Made by a program: the position numbers and the translations under genes
Source of the DNA: Steroidobacteraceae bacterium
GTDB taxonomy: Bacteria > Pseudomonadota > Gammaproteobacteria > Steroidobacterales > Steroidobacteraceae
Direction: 5' to 3'
NCBI GenBank assembly: GCA_013044085.1
Contig: JABEVI010000246.1
Coordinates: forward strand, 1 to 20,965
DNA: 20,965 nt
Shown: positions 1 through 6,959 of the stretch, in pieces
How the letters are laid out: every line of letters starts with the position of its first letter
Position numbering within the stretch: position 1 is the first letter of the stretch
Notes under the pieces: model-generated
The model's database searches: none
Seen by the model: the letters and a program-made list of their open reading frames with translations, nothing else
What the model was told of the DNA's origin: nothing

Positions 1-41
1 GCGTTCGCATTTGTCGCTGCTTGAGAGAGGAAGTACTTCAC

Positions 42-302
42 ATGAAGAAGCTCAAGCATGAAGGGGAACTGTTCAAAGCGGCTTTGCTGGCGGGCGTTCG
101 GTACGCGGAAGGCCGCAAGGCGGTCGAGTTCGAGGCCACGGATTCGGCGAGCGACAAGGCTCTATACGTCTATCGCTTGCTCGTCCATGACAGACTCATA
201 GCGCCCATGCCGGAGGAACAGATCAGCGAGAAGACGATCCGGCATCGGCTCGCTACTTGGTATGCACGCCAGTTACCCGACGGCCATCCGCTGCTGAGCT
301 AG
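42..302 (+). CDS. Small DUF5062-like protein of unknown function
   Basis: An 86-residue, charged, soluble protein with no signal peptide or membrane segment. It starts MKKLKHE, has a central YVYRLLVHDRLI block and ends LATWYARQLPDGHPLL. This matches what I remember of the DUF5062 family, small proteins found mainly in Gammaproteobacteria and of unknown role. The ATG at 42 is preferred over an in-frame TTG at 21 because a purine-rich GAGAGGAAG lies just upstream and the family begins at MKKL. It stands alone, convergent with the reductase gene to its right, and shows no functional link to the catabolic genes. The family assignment is from memory of conserved blocks and not from a search; that the frame is a real gene is more certain than the family name. 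Confidence 0.75.
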   Translation: MKKLKHEGELFKAALLAGVRYAEGRKAVEFEATDSASDKALYVYRLLVHDRLIAPMPEEQISEKTIRHRLATWYARQLPDGHPLLS

Positions 303-380
303 GCATTGCGCGACACGAATGCCGATGAGCAGCTTTCCAGCGGGCGGAGTGCTGCAGTCCATCGCCGCCGAGAACAATTT

Positions 381-421
381 GGCGGAGACCGCCTCTCTCT
401 TGCCCCAGGGCGTCTGCGCCC
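381..421. terminator. Pair of small hairpins between convergent genes
   Basis: The 148-base gap between the DUF5062-like gene and the reductase gene holds two short perfect stems. GGCGG/CCGCC at 381-393 has a 3-base loop and is followed by TCTCTCT. GGGCG/CGCCC at 408-421 has a 4-base loop. They sit where convergent transcripts should end. The stems are only 5 bp and the T-rich tail is interrupted, so this is a weak terminator candidate. I see nothing else in the gap. Confidence 0.25.
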
Positions 422-450
422 ACCCCCAGCCCCGCTGTTATCCGGTCGCG

Positions 451-1488
451 CTAATATTGCTTGAGCAAGCCAAGACGCGCGAGACTTTCGCCGCTGGCGG
501 TAATCGCTTCTTCGTTGGAGCGCGGTTCCCAGCCTAGCAGGCGCTTCGCCTTACCGTTCGAAACGCTCTTTATGTTGCCCAATTCTGGAATGATGGTCTT
601 CAAATCCGAGAGGAAGAGGGCGAGTAAACGCACGCTCCAGTCGGGCAATTCCCGGGTGGGAACACGGCGTCCTCCGTTACCCAGGTGGGTCTTGAGAATC
701 GTCGCCATGTCGAGTAACGAAATCGATTCTCCAGCCACCGCGAGGAAACGCTCGCCTATGGCGGCCGGATTCGTCATGGCGCGTAGGTGAAGGTCGGCGA
801 CATCGCGTACATCGACGGCACCGAAGCCGATCCGGGGGCACGCAGGCACAGACCCGTCCAGCAGTCGTTGCACGATGAGTATGGACGTCGCAAAGTCGCG
901 GCTCAAGGTCGGGCCGAAGATGGCGACCGGATTGACCACCGAAAGCTCGAGTTTACCCCCGTTTCGGGCGATGAAGTCCCAGGCTGCCCGCTCGGCCAGG
1001 GTCTTCGACTTTGCATAGGCACTCACTCCGGGTCCGTCGACGTTCGTCCAGCGGGTCTCATCGAACGGGATGTTCTGGGGCTTGTGTCCATATCCGACCG
1101 CCGCGAAGGACGATGTCTGGACGACTCGCTGAACGCCGGCATCGCGGGCCGCCCGCAGTACCCGGAGCGCACCTTCACGTGCCGGGACGATGAGGTCGTC
1201 TTCTCGTCTCGGGACTGAAGCGGGAAAGGGTGATGCAACATGCAGGACGAAACGGCAACCGGCAACGGCATCCGCCCAACCCTCGTCCCGGGTGAGGTCC
1301 GCCTCGGCAAAACTGAGAGCGTCTTGCCGTGGAGCCGCTGCATTCCTCAGCGCTTCGCGGACCTCGGGTTCGCGCGCCAATGAGCGGACGGTGGTGCGGA
1401 CATCGTATCCGGCGAGGAGGAGTTGCTCGATGCAATGCATGGCGACGAAGCCCGAGCCGCCGGTGACGAGTACGAGGTCTTCACTCAT
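451..1488 (-). CDS. Extended SDR / dihydroflavonol-reductase-like NAD(P)-dependent oxidoreductase
   Basis: A 345-residue extended short-chain dehydrogenase of the NAD-dependent epimerase / dihydroflavonol-4-reductase-like group, which usually reduces aldehydes or ketones with NADPH in the cytoplasm. Visible features are the Rossmann motif TGGSGFVA at residues 9-16, R35 in TTVRS (a position typical of NADPH users), the Ser of QTSSFAAVG near 126-127, and the active-site pair Y158/K162 in YAKSK. The length is normal for the family. The ATG at 1488 has a TATACT box only 6 bases upstream, so its mRNA may be leaderless. It is divergent from aqpZ and faces away from the catabolic operons, so I do not tie it to them. 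The physiological substrate cannot be told from sequence. Confidence 0.9.
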   Translation of the reverse strand: MSEDLVLVTGGSGFVAMHCIEQLLLAGYDVRTTVRSLAREPEVREALRNAAAPRQDALSFAEADLTRDEGWADAVAGCRFVLHVASPFPASVPRREDDLIVPAREGALRVLRAARDAGVQRVVQTSSFAAVGYGHKPQNIPFDETRWTNVDGPGVSAYAKSKTLAERAAWDFIARNGGKLELSVVNPVAIFGPTLSRDFATSILIVQRLLDGSVPACPRIGFGAVDVRDVADLHLRAMTNPAAIGERFLAVAGESISLLDMATILKTHLGNGGRRVPTRELPDWSVRLLALFLSDLKTIIPELGNIKSVSNGKAKRLLGWEPRSNEEAITASGESLARLGLLKQY

Positions 1489-1494
1489 GCCTTG

Positions 1495-1541
1495 AGTATA
1501 TCCGCCGCGCGAGTGCCATTAAGGCAAGCTTTTGTATACTC
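1495..1541. promoter_or_regulatory. Divergent promoter region with inverted GAGTATA/TATACTC
   Basis: The 81-base gap between the reductase and aqpZ has a perfect 7-bp inverted repeat, GAGTATA (1494-1500) and TATACTC (1535-1541). Each arm contains a TATACT box reading outward. For aqpZ, TATACT at 1535-1540 has a partial -35 (GTGCCA, 1513-1518) 16 bases upstream. For the reductase, TATACT on the minus strand ends 6 bases before the ATG, with no good -35. The promoter reading is inferred; the symmetry is directly visible. Confidence 0.4.
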
Positions 1542-1555
1542 TGTGCTGAAACAAA

Positions 1556-1564
1556 GGGGGGGGG
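1556..1564 (+). repeat. Homopolymeric run of nine G ahead of aqpZ
   Basis: Nine consecutive G residues follow AAA and end 5 bases before the aqpZ ATG, overlapping the position of the Shine-Dalgarno sequence. The tract can serve as an over-long ribosome binding site and is a candidate for slipped-strand length variation or for a sequencing miscall. Confidence 0.85.
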
Positions 1565-1569
1565 CCCAC

Positions 1570-2268
1570 ATGTCTATCGGCAAGCGTTGTGCGGCGGAAT
1601 TTTTCGGTACCTTCTGGTTGGTTCTAGGCGGTTGCGGCAGCGCCGTCCTCGCCGCGGCTTACCCGCAGTTGGGTATCGGCTTCACGGGCGTCGCATTGGC
1701 TTTCGGCCTCACCGTGCTGACCATGGTTTACGCAGTGGGACCCATCTCAGGCGGGCATTTCAATCCGGCCGTCTCGATCGGTCTGGCCACCGGCGGCCGA
1801 TTCGCCTGGCGAGATTTGATTCCCTACATCCTCGTACAGGTGTTCGGCGCGATTGTCGCCGCCGGGGTCCTTTATCTCATTGCGACCGGCAAACCGGGTT
1901 TCAGCGCAAGTGCCGGCGGTTTCGCCAGTAATGGCTACGGAGCGCACTCGCCCGGCGGGTATTCGCTGCCCGCGGTGATGATCTGTGAACTCGTGATGAC
2001 CGCGCTTTTTGTGTTCATCATCATGGGGGCGACCTCCAAACGCGCACCCGCTGGATTTGCCGGCATCGCGATTGGTCTCGCTCTGACATTGATTCATCTG
2101 ATCAGCATCCCCGTCAGCAACACGTCCGTAAATCCCGCTCGTAGTACCGGTCCGGCAATATTTCAAGGCGGCTGGGCTCTCCATCAGTTGTGGGTTTTCT
2201 GGTTGGTGCCTCTCGTTGGCGGCGCGTTGGGCGGCGCGATCTATCGAGGATTTTTCGGCACTGAATGA
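1570..2268 (+). CDS. aqpZ: Aquaporin Z water channel
   Basis: A 232-residue MIP-family channel, one residue longer than E. coli AqpZ, with six hydrophobic segments. Both pore asparagine motifs are intact: HFNPAV (N65-P66-A67) and VNPARS (N188-P189-A190). The selectivity-filter positions match a water channel rather than a glycerol facilitator: F45, H176, T185 and R191, corresponding to F43, H174, T183 and R189 of E. coli AqpZ. Expected function is rapid osmotic water flow across the inner membrane. The frame is open further upstream, but the ATG at 1570 fits the family N-terminus (residues M-S-I-G, then CAAEFFGTF) and lies just after the G-rich tract. The gene is monocistronic and convergent with the operon A end gene 13 bases downstream. 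It is unlikely to belong to the peptide pathway. Confidence 0.95.
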   Translation: MSIGKRCAAEFFGTFWLVLGGCGSAVLAAAYPQLGIGFTGVALAFGLTVLTMVYAVGPISGGHFNPAVSIGLATGGRFAWRDLIPYILVQVFGAIVAAGVLYLIATGKPGFSASAGGFASNGYGAHSPGGYSLPAVMICELVMTALFVFIIMGATSKRAPAGFAGIAIGLALTLIHLISIPVSNTSVNPARSTGPAIFQGGWALHQLWVFWLVPLVGGALGGAIYRGFFGTE

Positions 2269-2281
2269 CACCCGTGGATCG

Positions 2282-3166
2282 TCACCTTCCCATTCCGGCG
2301 TTTTTTGCGGTGGTGAGCGCTATTGCCGACCAGTCGACGTTGTCGCCTTCGACGGCGATCGTCTGGAGGAGGTGATCGCGCAGGACATTGAGCAGTGGCA
2401 TGGGCACACGCAGGCTCTCCGCGGATTGCCCGACCAGACGCATGTCCTTGAGGCCGAGGGGCGCCACGAAGCCGGCCGGCGTGAATCGATCCTCCACCAC
2501 GACGGCACCATAGGTGCGGTAAATTGGCGCATCGAACAGGGTGCCTGTAAGAACCTCCAGCAGTTGCGCCTTCGGAACGCCGCCTTTGTCCGCCAGGGTC
2601 ATCGCTTCACCGAGCGCCTCGACCGCCGCAAGGATCATGAAATTGCCGCAGAGCTTGACGAGGGCCGCGGCGGAGGGTGTGACACCCACGGCAAAGATCC
2701 GTTGACCCATCGCCTCGAACACAGGCTTCGCCGCTCGGATATCCGCGTCGGGACCGGCCGCGACGATGAAGAGCTTTGCGGCGGCGGCGGCCTCCGGTCT
2801 GCCGAACACGGGGGCGCAGATGAAGCGTTGTCCGTGTGCCAGGTGCGCCGCCGCCAGGCGCTGCGCAGTGGCGACCGCGATCGTACTCATCGAAACGTGC
2901 ATCGCGCTCGATGCGAGCCCCTCCAGGAGTCCATCGTCGCCGCCGACCACGGCATCGACAGAGGCATCGTCGGCGAGCATGGTGATTACGAGTTCGCGGC
3001 CGACGGCACATGCCTTCGGCGTGGGCGAAAGTACGGCACCCGCCGTGATGAGGTGAGCCGCCTTCGCTGCCGATCGATTCCAAACGGCCACTTCGTGGCC
3101 CGCCTTGAGCAGGTTGTGCGCCATCGCGGCGCCCATGTTACCGAGTCCGATAAAGCCGATTTTCAT
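2282..3166 (-). CDS. 3-hydroxyisobutyrate dehydrogenase family NAD(P)-dependent oxidoreductase
   Basis: A 294-residue beta-hydroxyacid dehydrogenase (3-hydroxyisobutyrate dehydrogenase / tartronate semialdehyde reductase / GLYR family). The family interconverts beta-hydroxyacids and semialdehydes. The N-terminal Rossmann motif GLGNMG is at residues 7-12; the catalytic lysine K171 with N175 stands in KLCGN, spaced as in the family; a conserved GLKDM lysine lies near the C-terminus. The usual DAPVSGG substrate loop is changed to CAPVFGRPEA, which I associate with less-characterised members, so I do not claim true hydroxyisobutyrate activity. It is the last gene of operon A, 38 bases after the MDR gene, with only a weak Shine-Dalgarno. 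With MmsA at the other end of the locus it could form a beta-hydroxyacid to semialdehyde to acyl-CoA route; that link is inference. Confidence 0.88.
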   Translation of the reverse strand: MKIGFIGLGNMGAAMAHNLLKAGHEVAVWNRSAAKAAHLITAGAVLSPTPKACAVGRELVITMLADDASVDAVVGGDDGLLEGLASSAMHVSMSTIAVATAQRLAAAHLAHGQRFICAPVFGRPEAAAAAKLFIVAAGPDADIRAAKPVFEAMGQRIFAVGVTPSAAALVKLCGNFMILAAVEALGEAMTLADKGGVPKAQLLEVLTGTLFDAPIYRTYGAVVVEDRFTPAGFVAPLGLKDMRLVGQSAESLRVPMPLLNVLRDHLLQTIAVEGDNVDWSAIALTTAKNAGMGR

Positions 3167-3204
3167 GGCGTTCTCTGCAGCGTGTATGTTCGAGCGGGCG
3201 TGCG

Positions 3205-4341
3205 TTATGACGTCCTTTGTGGATTGATCAGATATTTGCCTCCCGTCGAGCGACGTGCGTAGATCGCTATTTCACCAACCCGGAGGGCCTCGGCAAGCGA
3301 AATCTCCTTGCGATATTGACTCGCGAACGTCGTCTGCAACCCGCCGATAATACGCTGTTGAAGCCTTCGAACCGCATCCGGACCGATTTTTTGCAAGAAT
3401 TGCGGCAGCAGCCAGCCGGCGATGCTCCAGCTTGCTCCGTAGTCGCGCCGCAAGGTTGTCGGTGTCGTGTCGAGCGCGCCGTAGATATAGACCTGTTTGT
3501 GAATGGCGGTGCCATAGAGCGAGTAGCCGGACGCCTTCTGCGCCTGCGCTCTTTCCATCGCCGCGAGTATTCGACCGGCAAGATCGCCGCCGCCAACGGC
3601 GTCGAAACAGATGGTGGCATTGGTCGTCGCGATCGCCTTCAGGAGGTCATGATCGAACGAAGGCTGGCTCGAATTACAGACGTGGCGCGCGCCCTGCGCC
3701 CGCAGCAGTCGCTCCTGATCCTCACTTCGCACCACGCTGACGAGGTCTCTACCGTCCTCCATGCAGACGCGGTTGAGCATCTGTCCGAGATTCGACGCAG
3801 CCGCGGTTTGAACGAGCGCCGCATGTCCCTCGAGACGGGTCGTCTCGAGGATGCCGAGCACGGTCATCGGGTTGACGAAACACGAGGCACCCTGTGCCGC
3901 CGTTACTCCCGCCGGCAGCGGCATGCATTGCGCCACCGGTACGCAGCGATACTGAGCGTACATGTTGCCCGCGAAACTGGCGACGACATGCCCCAGCATT
4001 TCCCTGGCCGCGCTGGAATCACCGGCGGCAACCACGTATCCAGCCCCTTCGTTTCCGGCGCCCATGGGTACGTTCACACGAGGCGCGAGCGCCTCGAGGA
4101 TGTGTTTCGAGACCGGCGCTCTAACAACGGGGCGGTCGTCCGTTCCTGATTGGCGGAAGCTTCCCGGATCCGCAGCCGCGAATAGCTGGCCAAGATCAGA
4201 TGGGTTGATCGGCGCCGCTTGTACACGGATCAGGACCTCATCGGGACCGGGCTGTGGGACCGGCTCCTCGGTGAGGGATAATTCGATCTCTCCATCAGGG
4301 TTCAGGAGTGATCGGATGCGCCACGCGCTATCCGGTATCAC
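3205..4341 (-). CDS. MDR-superfamily (quinone-oxidoreductase-like) dehydrogenase lacking zinc ligands
   Basis: A 378-residue medium-chain dehydrogenase/reductase with an N-terminal GroES-like alcohol dehydrogenase domain (EEPVPQPGPDEVLIRV, then PINPSD) and a C-terminal Rossmann domain (LVQTAAASNLGQ). The zinc-enzyme motif GHExxG reads GNEGAG here, so the catalytic zinc histidine is replaced by Asn, and the structural zinc cysteines are not evident. That is the pattern of zinc-independent quinone oxidoreductase or enoyl reductase relatives, which use NADPH to reduce enones or ketones. The start is GTG at 4341, whose bases overlap the TGA of the upstream FAH gene (GTGA), which implies translational coupling. 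The insert around residues 60-85 is longer than in short quinone oxidoreductases. Substrate unknown. Confidence 0.85.
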   Translation of the reverse strand: MIPDSAWRIRSLLNPDGEIELSLTEEPVPQPGPDEVLIRVQAAPINPSDLGQLFAAADPGSFRQSGTDDRPVVRAPVSKHILEALAPRVNVPMGAGNEGAGYVVAAGDSSAAREMLGHVVASFAGNMYAQYRCVPVAQCMPLPAGVTAAQGASCFVNPMTVLGILETTRLEGHAALVQTAAASNLGQMLNRVCMEDGRDLVSVVRSEDQERLLRAQGARHVCNSSQPSFDHDLLKAIATTNATICFDAVGGGDLAGRILAAMERAQAQKASGYSLYGTAIHKQVYIYGALDTTPTTLRRDYGASWSIAGWLLPQFLQKIGPDAVRRLQQRIIGGLQTTFASQYRKEISLAEALRVGEIAIYARRSTGGKYLINPQRTS

Positions 4342-5192
4342 GTGACGCCATTCCAGGGGACGACGATCTGGCGTTGCGTTCCGAGACCGTCGATGCCAAG
4401 TTCGACCACGTCACCCACCTGCAGGAATTCGGGCGGCTTGCGGCCTAGGCCGACGCCGGCTGGGGTTCCCGTCGTCACGACGTCGCCGGGTTGCAGACTC
4501 ATGAACTGGCTGAGATAGGACAACAAGAAAGCCGGACGAAAAATCATCTGGCTCGTCGAGCCGTCCTGCATGCGTTTGCCGTTCACCGTCAACCACATCC
4601 GCAGACGGGCCGGATCGTCGACTTCGTCGGCGGTGACGAGCCAAGGGCCAATGGGTCCAAATGAATCGCACCCCTTGCCCTTGTCCCATTGTCCGCCGCG
4701 CTCGAGCTGGAATTCCCGCTCGGAGAGGTCATTGCAGACGCAGTATCCGGCGATCCTGGAGGCGGCCTGCGTCTCGTCGACGTAGCGCGTTTCTTCGCCG
4801 ACCACGAAAGCGAGTTCGACCTCCCAGTCGAGCTTCCGGGAGTTACGGGGCTTGACGATCGGATCGTGTGGCCCGCTCACTGCGCTGGTCGCCTTTAGAA
4901 AAACCACCGGCTCCGCTGGAATCGACGCACCGGTCTCTGCCGCGTGATCCCTAAAATTGAGCCCTATGCAAATGAACTTCCCGGGCTTTGCGACGCACGC
5001 GCCAATGCGCTCGACCGGGTCAACCGGCTTCAAACGAGTGGTGTCAAGCTCGCGCAGTCGTGCGAGGCTCGTGTGAGAAAGTGCCGCGCCGTCGATATCC
5101 TCAATCACCGATGACAAATCTCGAATTGTTCCCTGTGCATCGACCAAACCGGGGCGTTCCTCGCCGTTTCGGCCATAACGGATCAGTTTCAT
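4338..5192 (-). CDS. FAH-family hydrolase, probable 2,4-diketo-3-deoxy-acid (acylpyruvase-like) hydrolase
   Basis: A 284-residue fumarylacetoacetate hydrolase family protein. Family members use Mg2+ or Mn2+ to cleave a C-C bond in 1,3-diketo acids or decarboxylate related compounds. Visible motifs are the N-terminal MKLIRYG and GLVD block, GLNFRDHAAE with H83, the metal-ligand pair in DWEVELAFVVG (E124, E126), CNDLSERE with D155, KGCDSFGPIGPW and TTGTPAGVG. The overall pattern, with the N-terminal extension, resembles hydrolases of the non-phosphorylated L-fucose/L-rhamnose pathways that split 2,4-diketo-3-deoxy acids to pyruvate and a 2-hydroxy acid or aldehyde. It lies 19 bases after the SDR gene, whose relatives make exactly such diketo acids, so the two probably act in sequence. 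No sugar-acid dehydratase is in the window, so the true substrate may differ. Confidence 0.9.
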   Translation of the reverse strand: MKLIRYGRNGEERPGLVDAQGTIRDLSSVIEDIDGAALSHTSLARLRELDTTRLKPVDPVERIGACVAKPGKFICIGLNFRDHAAETGASIPAEPVVFLKATSAVSGPHDPIVKPRNSRKLDWEVELAFVVGEETRYVDETQAASRIAGYCVCNDLSEREFQLERGGQWDKGKGCDSFGPIGPWLVTADEVDDPARLRMWLTVNGKRMQDGSTSQMIFRPAFLLSYLSQFMSLQPGDVVTTGTPAGVGLGRKPPEFLQVGDVVELGIDGLGTQRQIVVPWNGVT

Positions 5193-5211
5193 GGTTTTTG
5201 GTGCTCACTCG

Positions 5212-5967
5212 TCAGTTGGACCAGCCGCCATCGATCATATGGCATTGGCCAGTTGTAAAGCTTGCCTCATCGGACCCTAAGTATGCGGCCAGCGCCGCCA
5301 CTTCCTCCGGCCGCCCGAGTCGTCCCATGGGTTGGCGCGCCTTGAACGCAGCCAATGCCTGTTCATATTGGCCAGTAGCCTCGAGTCGCTCTCGCAGGGA
5401 AGGAGTCTCGACCGTTCCCGGGCAGATCGCATTGCATCGTATTCCGCGGGTCACGAAATCGGCTGCAACCGATTTCGTCAAACCAACGATCGCCGCCTTG
5501 GTGGCGCCGTAGACGCATCGATTCGGTACGCCCTTCGCTGCGCCCGCCACGGATGATACGTTGATAATCGAACCGGCCGCGCGCTCGAGCATTCCGGGCA
5601 GCACGGCGCGGATCATGTGGTACATGGAGGTCACGTTGAGCTCGAATGAAAAACGCCAGTCCTCCTCGGTGCAGTCGAGAATCGTGCCGTTCGCCACGAA
5701 GCCGGCACAATTGAAGAGAATATCGACCGTCCCAATCCGCTCCGCGATTGCCCGAATCGCCGCCGGATCGGTCACATCGAGCGTGGCGAGGTTGCAGCCC
5801 TGAAGTCCTTGAAGGCGTTCCGCATCGCGATCCGTCGCCCACACCATTGCGCCTTCCATGGCGAACCGCTCCGCGGTCGCCCGGCCGATTCCCTGTGCCG
5901 CCGCCGTGACGAGCGCCGTTTTTCCCCTTAGTCGGTCGCGGGCCCCGGTATAAATTGCTTTCAACAT
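5212..5967 (-). CDS. Classical SDR, related to 2-keto-3-deoxy-L-fuconate dehydrogenase / BDH2
   Basis: A 251-residue classical short-chain dehydrogenase. The cofactor loop TAAAQGIG is at residues 21-28; D46 in ATDRD indicates NAD rather than NADP; NCAG at 87-90, N111, S138/S139 and the Y153/K157 pair (YGATK) complete the catalytic set. Stretches such as VPNRCVY, GIRCNAICPGTVETPS and the C-terminal IDGGWS match the subgroup of human BDH2/DHRS6 and bacterial 2-keto-3-deoxy-L-fuconate 4-dehydrogenase. Expected reaction: oxidation of a 4- or 3-hydroxyl in a keto or carboxylic acid to give a beta-diketone. The ATG at 5967 overlaps the asparaginase stop by 7 bases and has AGGAG 11 bases upstream. 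The following FAH hydrolase is the natural next enzyme. Confidence 0.9.
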   Translation of the reverse strand: MLKAIYTGARDRLRGKTALVTAAAQGIGRATAERFAMEGAMVWATDRDAERLQGLQGCNLATLDVTDPAAIRAIAERIGTVDILFNCAGFVANGTILDCTEEDWRFSFELNVTSMYHMIRAVLPGMLERAAGSIINVSSVAGAAKGVPNRCVYGATKAAIVGLTKSVAADFVTRGIRCNAICPGTVETPSLRERLEATGQYEQALAAFKARQPMGRLGRPEEVAALAAYLGSDEASFTTGQCHMIDGGWSN

Positions 5968-6959
5968 CGTTCGAAGTACTCCTGAATTCGACCCGCATCA
6001 GTGCTCACTGTCAGCGCGAGCTGCAGGAGAACGCGCGATTTACCAGGATTTAAATCCCGGGCGGCTACGAAGCCATGGTGATCATCATTCACCTCAGCAT
6101 TGCGAAAAACCATGGGCCGTGCGACTCGTGAACTTCGGACCACCGGGATGCCGTTCGCAACGGCAGCCGACAAACGTGCAATCGCAGAACGGTTGATGTT
6201 CCCCGCGCCGACGCCTGCGATCACCAATCCGCGGGTGCCGGCGGCAACCAGTGAATCGATGAGGTCGGCAGACATGCCTGGGTAGGCGTAAATAATGTCC
6301 ACACGCGGCAGCTCATCGCGACCCGCGATCGAAAAGCAGTGAGCGCGTGCGGCGCCCGCAACCTCGAACCACTCGACACGGCCTGCCAGCACGACACCGG
6401 CAAGTCCCGCCGGCGAACTGCAAAAGGCATTGGAACTCATCGTGCCTGCTTTCGTCACATGGCGCGGTCTGTGAATTTCCCCGTCCAGACACAGGAGAGT
6501 GCCTCGCCCGGCCGCGCGCGCATCGGTCGCCAGGGCGACCCCGTTGTAGATATTCGCAGGTCCATCGGCACCGAGTGCCGTCGCCGGCCGCATCGAACCG
6601 ACCAGCACCACCGGCTTCGGACTGGCAATCACGAGACTCAGGAAGTACGCGGTTTCCTCCAGCGTGTCCGTGCCATGGGTGATCAGCACCGCATCGACCG
6701 CGGGTGTGCTGAGCAGTTCGTCGACACGCCGTGCGAGCTGAAGCCAGATCCGATCGTCCATGTCCTGACTGCCGATGTTAACGAGTTGTTCACCGGTCAG
6801 TATGGCGAGGTCATGGAGGCCGGGGACGGCATTCAAAAGCCAATCGATGCCGTAGGTTGCGGCGGTGTAGCCGAGGTGACGGCTGTCGGATTGAGCGCCG
6901 GCGATCGTGCCGCCGGTTCCGAGGACATGGATGCGGCGCTTCAGGTCTTGATTTGCCAA
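5961..6959 (-). CDS. L-asparaginase / glutaminase-asparaginase, type II-like but without signal peptide
   Basis: A 332-residue class 1 asparaginase. It hydrolyses Asn (or Gln and related amides) to the acid and ammonia. The catalytic set is complete: GGTIAG with T18, Y31, NIGSQDM with S64, HGTDT with T97-D98, K170 in HVTKAG, and the AEVND loop near 288-292. The sequence follows the periplasmic type II enzyme (LVNIGSQDMDD, ARVLLQLALT), but the N-terminus begins about 10 residues before the first strand, leaving no room for a secretion signal. The frame is open upstream inside the amidase gene, but that part is arginine-rich out-of-frame sequence. I chose the TTG at 6959 because GGAG sits 6 bases ahead and it overlaps the amidase end by 19 bases. 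A cytoplasmic enzyme is therefore likely. Confidence 0.88.
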   Translation of the reverse strand: MANQDLKRRIHVLGTGGTIAGAQSDSRHLGYTAATYGIDWLLNAVPGLHDLAILTGEQLVNIGSQDMDDRIWLQLARRVDELLSTPAVDAVLITHGTDTLEETAYFLSLVIASPKPVVLVGSMRPATALGADGPANIYNGVALATDARAAGRGTLLCLDGEIHRPRHVTKAGTMSSNAFCSSPAGLAGVVLAGRVEWFEVAGAARAHCFSIAGRDELPRVDIIYAYPGMSADLIDSLVAAGTRGLVIAGVGAGNINRSAIARLSAAVANGIPVVRSSRVARPMVFRNAEVNDDHHGFVAARDLNPGKSRVLLQLALTVSTDAGRIQEYFERC

